Below are positions 12,360 through 20,815 of a stretch of DNA of 64,000 nucleotides, in pieces (position 1 is the stretch's first letter; the number at the start of each line of letters is the position of its first letter). The notes below the pieces were generated by a model that had not been told where the DNA came from, did no database searches, and saw only the letters and a list, made by a program, of their open reading frames with translations. The position numbers and the translations under genes were made by a program. Source of the DNA: Acidobacteriaceae bacterium (GTDB taxonomy: Bacteria > Acidobacteriota > Terriglobia > Terriglobales > Acidobacteriaceae); assembly GCA_028283625.1 (NCBI GenBank), contig JAPWKG010000026.1, forward strand, positions 186,001 through 250,000, given 5' to 3'.

Positions 12360-12884
12360 ATGAACGATCCTGTAGTGTCGCGGACGGTTGCAGAGTCACA
12401 AGCAGAGCGCAGTGAGATTATCTTTCCGAACGATGTAAACCCGTTGGGGAACCTGTTCGGTGGGCGTTTAATGCAGTTCATCGATCTGGTGGGTGCGGTA
12501 GCAAGTGTGCGCCACTCCGGTGCGGTGACGGTGACGGCGAGCATGGATCACCTGGACTTTGTCAGCCCGGTGAAGGTGGGAGAGCTGCTGATCCTGAAGG
12601 CGAGCGTGAACCGCGCGTTCAAGACCTCGATGGAGGTCGGTGTGAAGGCGATGGTCGAGGATGTACTTGGCACGGGCAAGATGCGGCATGTGGCAACGGC
12701 GTATCTGACGTATGTTGCGGTCGATAAGCTGGGTAAGAAGATGGACGTGCCGGTGGCGGTGCCTGAGACGGAGCATCAGAAGCGGCGCTTTGCGGATGCC
12801 GCGGCGCGTAGGGAGATGCGTGCCGGGGAGATGTTGCGCAAGAAAGAGCTGCGCGCTACGTTGCCGCCGGAGTGGCACGTTTAA
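12360..12884 (+). CDS. Acyl-CoA thioesterase (hotdog fold, YciA/BACH type)
   Basis: 174 residues that hydrolyse acyl-CoA to free acid and CoA in the cytoplasm. The hotdog signature is clear: NDVNPLGNLFGGRLMQFID, with the catalytic N and D residues near 25-42, then TVTASMDHLDFVSPV. It has the single-hotdog length of the YciA/Acot12-like group plus a basic tail (RREMRAGEMLRKKELR). It is followed 33 bp later by the Mrp ATPase, possibly in one transcript. Confidence 0.88.
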   Translation: MNDPVVSRTVAESQAERSEIIFPNDVNPLGNLFGGRLMQFIDLVGAVASVRHSGAVTVTASMDHLDFVSPVKVGELLILKASVNRAFKTSMEVGVKAMVEDVLGTGKMRHVATAYLTYVAVDKLGKKMDVPVAVPETEHQKRRFADAAARREMRAGEMLRKKELRATLPPEWHV

Positions 12885-12916
12885 TCGCTGGTTTGAGAAG
12901 AGAACAGGAAGAGCGT

Positions 12917-13750
12917 ATGGGACACAGTGGACAGGGAATGCCGCAGGGGCCGATGCCGTTGCCGGGAATCGAATGTGTCGTTGCAGTGGGATCAGGCAAG
13001 GGCGGGGTGGGAAAGACCACCGTCGCGGTGAATACGGCGATTAGCCTGGCGAAGCTGGGCTACAAGGTCGGCTTGATCGATGCAGATATCTACGGGCCGA
13101 ACGTGCCCACGATGTTAGGCCTTACGCGCCAGCCTACGGTGCTGCCCGGCAATCGGATTGAGCCGCTGACGGCGCACGGCGTGAAGTTCATGTCGATTGG
13201 CCTGATCTCGCCCGGCGATAAGCCGATGGTGATGCGTGGCCCGATGCTGCACGGCATCATCCGGCAGTTTTTGCAACAGGTAGAGTGGGGCGAGCTGGAT
13301 TTCCTGATCGTCGATCTGCCGCCGGGAACGGGTGATGTGGTGATTTCCCTGGTGCAGACGGTTCCTCTTACAGGCGCGGTGGTGGTCAGTACGGGATCTT
13401 CCGTTGCGCTGGAAGACGCACGCAAGGCCTTGGAGATGTTTGGTCAGGTGAACGTCGAGGTCCTGGGGCTGGTGGAGAATATGAGCCAGATGACGTTACC
13501 GGATGGCACGGTTCTCGATATCTTTGGGGCCGGCGGTACGGAGCAGACGGCCAAGCAGTTCGGGCTCGCCTTTTTGGGTTCCATCGACATGGACCCGGAG
13601 GTGCGCCAGAACGGCGATCGCGGTATGCCCGCGGCGTTGGCTGGAGACGAGTCGGCTCGTGCGCAGGAGTTTCGCTCCATTGCGGCCAAGGTGGCGGAAC
13701 GCGCCAAAGCCGTGGCTGCCAAGAGCGAGGATGTGCTGGAGATTCTGTAA
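12917..13750 (+). CDS. mrp: Mrp/NBP35-family Fe-S cluster carrier ATPase
   Basis: 277 residues from ATG 12917, preceded by AGGAAGAG; a GTG at 12872 would overlap the thioesterase gene and is less likely. The deviant Walker A motif GSGKGGVGKTT lies near residue 25, then LIDADIYGPNVPTMLGL and LIVDLPPGTGDVVISL. These proteins bind and transfer Fe-S clusters as dimers in the cytoplasm. The N-terminal DUF59 domain of longer Mrp proteins is missing, so this is the short ApbC form. The usual bridging CxxC is not obvious near the C-terminus. Confidence 0.88.
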   Translation: MGHSGQGMPQGPMPLPGIECVVAVGSGKGGVGKTTVAVNTAISLAKLGYKVGLIDADIYGPNVPTMLGLTRQPTVLPGNRIEPLTAHGVKFMSIGLISPGDKPMVMRGPMLHGIIRQFLQQVEWGELDFLIVDLPPGTGDVVISLVQTVPLTGAVVVSTGSSVALEDARKALEMFGQVNVEVLGLVENMSQMTLPDGTVLDIFGAGGTEQTAKQFGLAFLGSIDMDPEVRQNGDRGMPAALAGDESARAQEFRSIAAKVAERAKAVAAKSEDVLEIL

Positions 13751-13803
13751 GAAAGAGGACCGCTTGCGACCTTTGGCCGCGGCGGTTGTCTAATTGAGTT
13801 GCG

Positions 13804-14883
13804 ATGGCGAATGCAGGCACATTGACGGCGAGGCAGCGCGAGGTGCTGGTGGCGATTGTAGAGGACTACATCGCCACGGGAGAGCCAGTGAGCTCTGGTG
13901 CGGTGGCTCGTTCCAGCCGGATAGCCTCCGGGGCGGCAAGCCCTGCAACGATTCGCAACGAGATGGCGGCGTTGGTCGAGGCTGGTTTGCTGGAGCAGCC
14001 GCATACTTCGGCGGGGCGTGTACCTTCCGCTGCCGCGTTTCGGTTGTATGTTGAGGCGCTGAACGGAGGGATCGCAGCGCGCCTGCCTGGGTTGTCGCGC
14101 GCGGAGCTTGAGTCCCGGATTGATTTGGGGTTCGCTGGTGTGGCCGGCGGTCAGGCTTTGCTGGAGCGTACGTCGCAGGTGCTCGCCATGCTTTCGAGCG
14201 GGGTTGGTGTTGCGATGGGGGTAGCTCCTGCAACGGATCTGCTCGAACACGTGCATTTTTCGCGGCTTACACAGAATCGTGTTTTGGCGGTGCTGGTGAC
14301 GCGTGGCGGCATGGTGCGCGACCGGATGCTGGCACTCGAACGCGATCTCTCAAGCCTTGAGCTGGAGATGGCATCCAACTTTTTGAACGAGCACTTCCAC
14401 GGCTGGTCGCTCGACGCGGTGCGGTTGGAGTTGGCGCGGATGGTGGAGCGTGAGCGCAGCGACTACCAGAGAATGTTGAGCGCGGCACATGAGCTGTGGG
14501 CGCATGCGCTGCCGGCGAAGGTAATGCAGGCCGTCTTCGTGGAAGGCGTTGCGAACCTTGTCGGTGAGGGAGAGGATCGTGGGCATTTGCGCGCGGTTCT
14601 GGCCGCGCTGGAGGCGAAGGAACGCTTGGTCGATCTGCTGAACGCCTATGTCGATGCGCAGCAGGAGACGGTGCGCGTTGTCTTTGATTTGGAGCGTACC
14701 GCTCCGGAGATGGCCGGGCTGGTGCTGGTGGCGGCGCCCGCGCGGGTGGCCGGTGACAGCCTGGCGACCGTAGGGGTGATCGGACCGAAACGGATGCACT
14801 ACGAGAGCACGATGAATGCGGTGGGCTACATTGCCGGTTTGTTCGATCGTGTACTCGATATGGGACGTGCAGAACGGTTGTAG
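13804..14883 (+). CDS. hrcA: Heat-inducible transcription repressor HrcA
   Basis: 359-residue winged-helix repressor of class I heat-shock genes, which normally binds the CIRCE inverted repeat and needs GroEL for activity. The HTH region is at the N-terminus: LTARQREVLVAIVEDYIATGEPV followed by SPATIRNEMAALVEAGLLEQPHTSAGRVPS. The C-terminal GAF-like part ends with VGVIGPKRMHYE and MNAVGYIAGL. It is the first gene of a tight group with grpE and dnaJ. I found no convincing CIRCE repeat in the 53 bp upstream, so autoregulation is not shown here. Confidence 0.95.
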   Translation: MANAGTLTARQREVLVAIVEDYIATGEPVSSGAVARSSRIASGAASPATIRNEMAALVEAGLLEQPHTSAGRVPSAAAFRLYVEALNGGIAARLPGLSRAELESRIDLGFAGVAGGQALLERTSQVLAMLSSGVGVAMGVAPATDLLEHVHFSRLTQNRVLAVLVTRGGMVRDRMLALERDLSSLELEMASNFLNEHFHGWSLDAVRLELARMVERERSDYQRMLSAAHELWAHALPAKVMQAVFVEGVANLVGEGEDRGHLRAVLAALEAKERLVDLLNAYVDAQQETVRVVFDLERTAPEMAGLVLVAAPARVAGDSLATVGVIGPKRMHYESTMNAVGYIAGLFDRVLDMGRAERL

Positions 14884-14958
14884 CAAAAGGACGCAACGAC
14901 GATGCGTGTCAGAGATTGGTTCGCGCAAAGAGCGCGAACGGCTGGAAAGGAAACAGAG

Positions 14959-15516
14959 ATGAATACTCAGGAAGAAAAGAACGACGTGCACGAGGTTCCG
15001 GCAGCGGAACAGGAAGCAGCAGCCGTGGAAGCGGTCGCGGCCGAAGGAAGCCAGCTGACGGAGCTGGAACAGGTGAAGGGCGAGCGAGATGCTTTGCTGG
15101 ATCGCTTGGCTCGTTTGCAGGCGGAGTTTGATAATGCCCGCAAGCGCGAGGTGAAAGAGCGTCAGGACGCGCGCGATTACGCGGTACAGGGTACGGTAGA
15201 GCCATTCCTGAGCGTGATGGATAACTTTCAGCTTGCGTTGAAGTCCGGCGGATCTGCGGATCAACTGCGCATGGGTGTGGAGCTGATTCTGAAACAGATG
15301 GAAGATGCTTTGCGCGGTCTGAATGTGACAGCGGTTGATGCTGTCGGAGCAGAGTTCGATCCGCGTGTGCATGAGGCGCTCGGTTCCGAGGAGCGTGCGG
15401 ATGTGCCGGATCACCAGGTGATTGAAGAGGTTCGTCGCGGCTACAAACTGCGCGACAAGCTTCTGCGTCCTGCGCTGGTAAAGATTGCGACAAACTCGCA
15501 GCAGCGCGAAGCCTAA
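14959..15516 (+). CDS. grpE: Nucleotide exchange factor GrpE
   Basis: 185 residues from ATG 14959 (behind AAAGGAAACAGAG); ATG 14902 would add a basic 19-residue leader. The acidic, disordered N-terminus is followed by a long coiled coil ([21 protein letters not shown], then [13 protein letters not shown]) and the beta-rich head ending [24 protein letters not shown], the GrpE signature. It releases ADP from DnaK. It sits between hrcA and dnaJ; dnaK itself is not in the cluster. Confidence 0.95.
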   Translation: MNTQEEKNDVHEVPAAEQEAAAVEAVAAEGSQLTELEQVKGERDALLDRLARLQAEFDNARKREVKERQDARDYAVQGTVEPFLSVMDNFQLALKSGGSADQLRMGVELILKQMEDALRGLNVTAVDAVGAEFDPRVHEALGSEERADVPDHQVIEEVRRGYKLRDKLLRPALVKIATNSQQREA

Positions 15517-15562
15517 CAACAGTTCAACAGGCGCAAAGCCTGATTTTTGCAGGGAAAACGAG

Positions 15563-16708
15563 ATGGCTGCAACGATGAAGATGGATTATTACGAGGTTCT
15601 GGAAGTCGAGCGCACGGCGTCGGACACGGAGATCAAGACCGCGTATCGCAAGCTTGCGATGAAGTGGCATCCGGATCGCAATCCGAACAATCAAGATGCT
15701 GAAGAAAAGTTCAAGGAGTGCTCGGAGGCTTATGGCGTTCTGAGCGACTCCGAGAAGCGCGCAGCGTATGACCGTTACGGCCATGCAGGCGTGGGCGGTG
15801 CAGGCGGATTCGGCGGAGGAAGCCCCTTCGGACAGGGAGGGCCGTTCCAGCAGGGTGACCTGGGAGATATTTTCGGTGACCTCTTCGGCGAGATGTTCAA
15901 CATGGGCGGAGCTCGCGGTGGCCGTCCTTCACGGGCGCAGCGTGGCCGCGATATTCAGTACGAGCTGGTGCTGGAGTTTGAGGAAGCGGTCTTCGGTGTT
16001 CAGCGCGAGATCAAGATTCGGCGCGCGGAGACGTGCGAGGACTGCAGCGGATCAGGCTCGGAGAACGGAAAGCAACCGGAGACCTGCCAGCAGTGCGGCG
16101 GTCGGGGACAAATCCGTTCCCAGCAGGGTTTCTTTTCCGTGGCGCGTACCTGCCCGATCTGCTCCGGAACGGGGCAGGTGGTGAAGAATCCGTGCAAGAG
16201 CTGCCGGGGGGATGGTCGCACGCAGAAGGAACACACCATACAGGTAAAGGTTCCGGCAGGCGTTGAGAATGATACGCGCATCCGTTACGGCGGCGAGGGA
16301 GATGCGGGTAAGTTCGGCGGGCCCAGTGGCGATCTCTACGTTCTGCTCGAGGTGAAGTCGCATAAGTTCTTTGAGCGCGAAGGCGATGATCTGCATTGCG
16401 TTATGCCGATCAGCTTCCCGCAGGCTTCGCTAGGAACGGAGCTTGAGATTGAAACGCTGCACGGCGTTGAGATGATCAAAATCCCGGAGGGAACGCAGAG
16501 CGGTAAGGAGTTTGTGCTGCGGGGCAAGGGGGTGCCGCACTTGAACGCGCATGGCAAGGGTGACCTTGTCGTAGAAGTTCGGGTGCAGACGCCGAAGCTC
16601 AACAAGCAGCAGAAAGAGCTGATGCGCCAGTTGCAGGAGACGCTGACGGTTGAGAATAAGCCTCACTCGCGGGGGCTCTTCGAAAAAATGAAGGAGATGT
16701 TCAGCTAA
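15563..16708 (+). CDS. dnaJ: Chaperone DnaJ
   Basis: 381 residues from ATG 15563 (behind AGGGAAAACGAG). The J domain with HPD near residue 35 stimulates DnaK; a Gly/Phe-rich linker (residues ~75-125) follows. Four zinc-binding repeats are complete: [24 protein letters not shown] and CKSCRGDG. The C-terminal substrate-binding domains include [19 protein letters not shown]. It is a type I (DnaJA) chaperone. Last gene of hrcA-grpE-dnaJ, ended by a very strong palindromic terminator. Confidence 0.96.
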   Translation: MAATMKMDYYEVLEVERTASDTEIKTAYRKLAMKWHPDRNPNNQDAEEKFKECSEAYGVLSDSEKRAAYDRYGHAGVGGAGGFGGGSPFGQGGPFQQGDLGDIFGDLFGEMFNMGGARGGRPSRAQRGRDIQYELVLEFEEAVFGVQREIKIRRAETCEDCSGSGSENGKQPETCQQCGGRGQIRSQQGFFSVARTCPICSGTGQVVKNPCKSCRGDGRTQKEHTIQVKVPAGVENDTRIRYGGEGDAGKFGGPSGDLYVLLEVKSHKFFEREGDDLHCVMPISFPQASLGTELEIETLHGVEMIKIPEGTQSGKEFVLRGKGVPHLNAHGKGDLVVEVRVQTPKLNKQQKELMRQLQETLTVENKPHSRGLFEKMKEMFS

Positions 16709-16727
16709 TCAAGCGTCATCTCAAGGG

Positions 16728-16779
16728 ACACAAAGGACGAGGGCGGAGTCTGTACAGACTCCGCCCTCGTCCTTTGTGT
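16728..16779. terminator. 52-bp perfect palindrome, bidirectional terminator
   Basis: 26-bp arms with no mismatch and no spacer, centred between 16753 and 16754 on TGT|ACA. GC-rich core GGACGAGGGCGGAGTC with A/T-flanked ends. It lies between the convergent dnaJ and rsmE genes, 19 bp after one stop and 12 bp before the other, so it can end both transcripts. Confidence 0.85.
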
Positions 16780-16791
16780 GGCGTATGCCGG

Positions 16792-17529
16792 TTAGAGGAA
16801 TGCTCCGCAAACCGAGAGCGCAGCAATGACAGCGGTTTCCGCGCGCAGAATGCGCGGTCCCAACGTGACGGGTTGCCATTGATTTTGCTGGAAGAGTTGC
16901 ATCTCGTCCTGTGTCCAGCCGCCTTCCGGTCCGACAGCGAAAGCGAGAGCGCGATTTTGCTCTGCATCGGGTGCGTTGCGCAATTGCTGTGCTTCCAGTG
17001 CTGCTCGTAACGTGTTCTCTTCTTCTGTTTCGGCCAGCAGAAGCTTGTGTGGAGCCAGCGGGAGCTTGAGTGCGGCGCTTAGCGGCATAGGGTCATCGAT
17101 GTCGACGAGATCAGAGCGTCGCGATTGTTTGGCGGCTTCAAGCGTAATACGCCGCCAGCGTTCAACCCGCTTTGCTGCGGCATGAGCAAGATGCTTCTCG
17201 GTCCTACGCGCCAGCACTGGTGTGATGCGAGCAGCGCCAAGCTCTGTTGCTTTCTCCAGACCCCATTCGTAGTGATCGAATTTGATCACGGCCAGCAGCA
17301 GGTGAACGGGCATGGCGGCATCTGTTTCCAGCTGCTCACCAAGTTCGAAGGTGACTGCAGTTTCGGTTACGTCTGAGATCGTTGCGCGATAGAGGAAACC
17401 ACCGGCGACGACATCGTACTGTTGTCCGGCCTGCGCACGGAGAACGCGTGCAAGGTGGTGAGCCTGCTCGCCGGTGAGCGATGCGGTGGTGTCGTTGTAG
17501 TGGTCTGCGATAAAACGTCGGCGTGTCAT
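16792..17529 (-). CDS. rsmE: 16S rRNA (uracil1498-N3)-methyltransferase
   Basis: 245 residues from ATG 17529 (MTRRRFIADHY). The family N-terminal PUA-like domain carries HHLARVLRAQAGQQ, and the SPOUT/trefoil-knot C-terminus carries FAVGPEGGWTQDE and LGPRILRAETAVIAAL, which bind S-adenosylmethionine. It methylates U1498 of 16S rRNA in the assembled small subunit. Upstream in-frame codons to 17700 do not resemble the family and cross a terminator, so the internal ATG is preferred. Confidence 0.93.
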   Translation of the reverse strand: MTRRRFIADHYNDTTASLTGEQAHHLARVLRAQAGQQYDVVAGGFLYRATISDVTETAVTFELGEQLETDAAMPVHLLLAVIKFDHYEWGLEKATELGAARITPVLARRTEKHLAHAAAKRVERWRRITLEAAKQSRRSDLVDIDDPMPLSAALKLPLAPHKLLLAETEEENTLRAALEAQQLRNAPDAEQNRALAFAVGPEGGWTQDEMQLFQQNQWQPVTLGPRILRAETAVIAALSVCGAFL

Positions 17530-17571
17530 GCAACGACAGGATACATTGCGAAAGGTGCATGAATACTGGCG

Positions 17572-17608
17572 AAAAACACTTCGGGGAGCGCTTCTCGCGC
17601 TCCCCGAA
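17572..17608 (-). terminator. Rho-independent terminator on the minus strand
   Basis: 11-bp stem TTCGGGGAGCG (17580-17590) with CGCTCCCCGAA (17598-17608) and a 7-base loop. Read on the minus strand it is followed by GTGTTTTT. It would end the GT87 transcript before rsmE, 40 bp upstream of the rsmE start. Confidence 0.82.
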
Positions 17609-17814
17609 TGTGTTGCCTTTATTTGTTGCTTTGCCTGGTTAGCGTTTGCCTGCGCTCCCATGATCGATGTGTTTCGCATCGACGCTGCTCTCATTCGCAT
17701 GAGGCAACTATCGAAGGTATAGATTTTGTGCGCACCAGAGTCAAGAGAAAAGTGGAAAAGTGAACGAGGATTTTTTGTGGCGCTCGATGAGCGGAACCCG
17801 TTTGGAGCGAAGCA

Positions 17815-19119
17815 TTACGGAAGAGGATTGAGTTGATTGCGCGTCGCTCGGCGAGCAAGCGCCATCAGTATGCCGAGCAGTAGCAGCGCGCCGAGATACA
17901 TATAGCTTTGCAATAGGTTCCAACCTCGGTAGTGCCAGAGCATATTCGTAGCGGAGAGGGAGTTGAGCATCAGGAATGCAGCAAGCCCTGTGAGCCAAGG
18001 ACGTTTATCCTGTTGTGCGCCATAGGCGAACCAGAGCCACGCGAAGATGCCGAGCACAATGCCGTAATGGTGTTCCCATGCCATGGGGGAAGAGGCAACG
18101 GAGACAAGGCCAATCGCGGCAAGATCGGCACTGCTTCCTTTCAGCTTGCCCCAAGGAAAGAAGAGTGCGAGGCAAAGCAGCGTTAGCGCTGTCGTCACGG
18201 TGAGGCGATAGACCCACGGGATGTACGGTGTGTACACGTAGGGCGTGTACCCAATGTTTTCACCGTTGAAGATCATGCGATTGACGGTGCCGAACATGGA
18301 TTGGTTGCCGTAATGGGACTGCGCTTTATGCGAGAGCGAGGCGAGGACTTTCAGATAATCGAGGTTGTTGTGCAGGCCGAAGACCGCAACCGCGAGAGCG
18401 AAGAGCACGGCGCCGGAGACAAGGAACGCAATGGCCGCGTTCCAGCGCTTGCGCATCAGCATCCAGATGAGGATCAGGACGTACTGCGGTTTGACGCAAG
18501 TGAGGATGCAAGCGGTGATACCGGAAGCCCTTTCGTTGCCGTTTGTCCAGAAGACGAGCAGCAGAGCGAAGCCGAAGGAGAGAAACGTTTGCGCGTTGCC
18601 GAGAGAAAAACCCTTCAAGAGCGGGTAGCAGAAAAGCACTGCGAGGCAAACGGCAACGATGGCGGGCCAGCGCAAGGACTCCCCGCGTTTTGCGAGAAGA
18701 CGACGTCCCATGACGAGAGCACACACTGCGATTCCCAACACGGCAAGAAAGCTGCCGAGGGCGAGCAGGTGCAGCATTGTGGGATCGGCGACGCCAAGTT
18801 TGCGCAGTGCGACGAGGGGGAGAAGACTCGCGAGAGAGTAGATCAGCGTGTCATAGAGAGGCGCGAAGTAGAGCGGCTTCGTGGGGAAGTCGTGGAAGTA
18901 GTCGAGCGACTTCATCATCGGTAGCCAGGAGTCTGTCCACTGATGCAGGTGCCAAAGGTTAGAGACATCACGATGAATGTTGCCAGGGTTGCCGAGCCCA
19001 GCAACACGACAAAGAAACCACTGCGCAAAGTTCGCGGTGAAAAGAGAACCGAGCACAAAGAGCAGGAGCCGCATCGAGTGCGTGCGGTCTGCAGAAGACC
19101 TCGTTGCCATGCTGGACAT
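17815..19119 (-). CDS. GT87-family integral membrane glycosyltransferase
   Basis: 434 residues with about ten hydrophobic segments. GT87 (former DUF2029) proteins are GT-C enzymes that use polyprenyl-phosphate sugars on the outer face of the membrane. Seen here: an extracytoplasmic loop after TM1 with GNPGNIHRDVSNLW (acidic residue of the GT-C type), LILIWMLMRKRWNAA preceded by CVKPQY, and the family-typical SSPMAWEHHYGIVL near residue 340. The acceptor is unknown. It is separated from rsmE by a terminator and from sdaA by a stem-loop, so it is probably monocistronic. Confidence 0.75.
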   Translation of the reverse strand: MSSMATRSSADRTHSMRLLLFVLGSLFTANFAQWFLCRVAGLGNPGNIHRDVSNLWHLHQWTDSWLPMMKSLDYFHDFPTKPLYFAPLYDTLIYSLASLLPLVALRKLGVADPTMLHLLALGSFLAVLGIAVCALVMGRRLLAKRGESLRWPAIVAVCLAVLFCYPLLKGFSLGNAQTFLSFGFALLLVFWTNGNERASGITACILTCVKPQYVLILIWMLMRKRWNAAIAFLVSGAVLFALAVAVFGLHNNLDYLKVLASLSHKAQSHYGNQSMFGTVNRMIFNGENIGYTPYVYTPYIPWVYRLTVTTALTLLCLALFFPWGKLKGSSADLAAIGLVSVASSPMAWEHHYGIVLGIFAWLWFAYGAQQDKRPWLTGLAAFLMLNSLSATNMLWHYRGWNLLQSYMYLGALLLLGILMALARRATRNQLNPLP

Positions 19120-19207
19120 GGGCTGATTATAGGTCTGAGCTGGAAACGGACGAGAGAATATCGCTAAGACGGTCTGCGTGCGCGTTGGGGGTGTGCTGTG
19201 TGCAGGT

Positions 19208-19235
19208 AGAGTGCGTCCCCGGTGCGACGCACTCT
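19208..19235. terminator. Stem-loop after the serine dehydratase gene
   Basis: Perfect 10-bp inverted repeat AGAGTGCGTC (19208-19217) / GACGCACTCT (19226-19235), 17 bp beyond the sdaA stop on the minus strand. No T-run follows, so it may be an RNA-stabilising hairpin and not a full terminator. Confidence 0.5.
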
Positions 19236-19251
19236 CAGTTGACCGGATTGC

Positions 19252-20766
19252 CTAACATTCAATGATGTTTAGTGCCAGACCAGCAAGTGAGGTTTCCTTG
19301 TAGCGCGATTGCATGTCCATGCCGGTGCGGTACATCGTGTCGATGACCTGATCGAGCGAAAGTTTATGCGGTCCTGGGTCATGCATGGCGAGGCGAGCGG
19401 CGTTGACAGCTTTGACCGCTCCCATGCCGTTGCGTTCAATACAGGGAATTTGGACGAGTCCGCCGATGGGGTCGCAGGTCATGCCAAGGTTATGCTCCAT
19501 GGCGATCTCAGCAGCGTGCTCTACAGCGTTGTTGTCTCCACCGAGGGCTGCGACGAGTCCTCCAGCGGCCATCGAGCAGGCTACACCAACCTCGCCCTGG
19601 CAGCCGACTTCGGCGCCGGAAATGGACGCGTTTTCTTTGTAGAGAATGCCGATAGCTGCCGCGGTAAAGAAGTAACGCAGGAGACCGGCACGCTTTTCCG
19701 GCTCGGTCAGTGTTGTGGAGCCATGATGCAGGAAATAGTAGGCGATGGCGGGTACGACACCGGCAGCACCATTTGTCGGAGCGGTGACAACACGACCGCC
19801 GGCGGCGTTCTCTTCATTGACGGCCATGGCGACGAGCGTCACGCTGTCGAGAGGCGCGAGAGGGTCACGCGCCATGCCTTCACGGTCGAGCCTTTTGAGG
19901 CGGGCTGCAAGGCCAGGAGCGCGGCGGCGTACGTTCAGGCCACCGGGCAGCGTGCCTTCCGTCGCAATGCCACGCTCGATGCAATCGCTCATCGCCTGCC
20001 AGAGCGTGAGCACGGCTGCTTCAATCTGCTCGCGTGGTGAGAGGGCGTGAATGTCGATGACGTCGTGCAGTTCCGGGCGCTCTGCGGAAACGATGCGGTC
20101 AAGGCGGCGCACGATAGTGGGATCGCTGAGAAGAGCCACTTCATTGGCACACATGAGCTCAGCGATGGTGAGCTCGTGGCTCTGTGCCGTGCGGAGCAGC
20201 TCTGCGGCAGAGGAGAACGGATACGGTACGGTTCGTTCAAACGACGCGGTGGGGTGCGCGAACTCTTCGTCTGAGAGGATGAAGCCGCCACCGATCGAGT
20301 AATAGGTCTGGTTGTAGAGCATCGATCCGTCTGCGGAAAATGCGGTCAGGGTCATGCCGTTGGGGTGCGTGGCGATTTCGCCCGGATACATCTGCTCGCG
20401 ATGGAGGAGCAGATGCTGTTGTGGATCGAAGTGGAGGTCGTGCTCGCCCATGAGCAGGAGCCTGCGCTCGTCGCGTATGCGCGCGAGCATGGCTTCGATG
20501 CGATCCAGTGGAACGGTATCAGGAGATTCGCCGAGCAGTCCGAGCAGGACAGCACGATCTGTGCCGTGCCCGATACCGGTCAGGGCAAGAGAGCCATACA
20601 GGTCGACGCGTAGCGAGACCACAGACGAGAGCGGATGCGTCGTGCTGAGCTCGCGCACAAAGCGCAGTGCGGCGCGCATGGGACCAACCGTGTGCGATGA
20701 GCTGGGACCGATACCTATTTTGAAAAGTTCAAAGAGACTGGTTTGCAAAGAGCCTCCAAAGCCCAT
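19252..20766 (-). CDS. sdaA: L-serine ammonia-lyase (iron-sulfur serine dehydratase)
   Basis: 504 residues converting L-serine to pyruvate and ammonia with a [4Fe-4S] cluster. The N-terminal beta domain opens SLFELFKIGIGPSSSHTVGPM; the alpha domain carries GAEVGCQGEVGVACSMAAGG and CDPIGGLVQIPCIERN, supplying the cluster cysteines. It is a single-chain enzyme, slightly longer than the usual ~455 residues, with extra sequence in the middle (ALSPREQIEAAVLTLWQAM). ATG 20766 gives the canonical N-terminus. Confidence 0.95.
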   Translation of the reverse strand: MGFGGSLQTSLFELFKIGIGPSSSHTVGPMRAALRFVRELSTTHPLSSVVSLRVDLYGSLALTGIGHGTDRAVLLGLLGESPDTVPLDRIEAMLARIRDERRLLLMGEHDLHFDPQQHLLLHREQMYPGEIATHPNGMTLTAFSADGSMLYNQTYYSIGGGFILSDEEFAHPTASFERTVPYPFSSAAELLRTAQSHELTIAELMCANEVALLSDPTIVRRLDRIVSAERPELHDVIDIHALSPREQIEAAVLTLWQAMSDCIERGIATEGTLPGGLNVRRRAPGLAARLKRLDREGMARDPLAPLDSVTLVAMAVNEENAAGGRVVTAPTNGAAGVVPAIAYYFLHHGSTTLTEPEKRAGLLRYFFTAAAIGILYKENASISGAEVGCQGEVGVACSMAAGGLVAALGGDNNAVEHAAEIAMEHNLGMTCDPIGGLVQIPCIERNGMGAVKAVNAARLAMHDPGPHKLSLDQVIDTMYRTGMDMQSRYKETSLAGLALNIIEC

Positions 20767-20815
20767 GCTATTGTAAGCACTATCGGCCCCCAGAAAATTT
20801 AAAAAGGTGTCTCCT

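Noticed and set aside
13751-13803. CIRCE operator before hrcA
   Set aside because: No TTAGCACTC/GAGTGCTAA-like inverted repeat in the gap.
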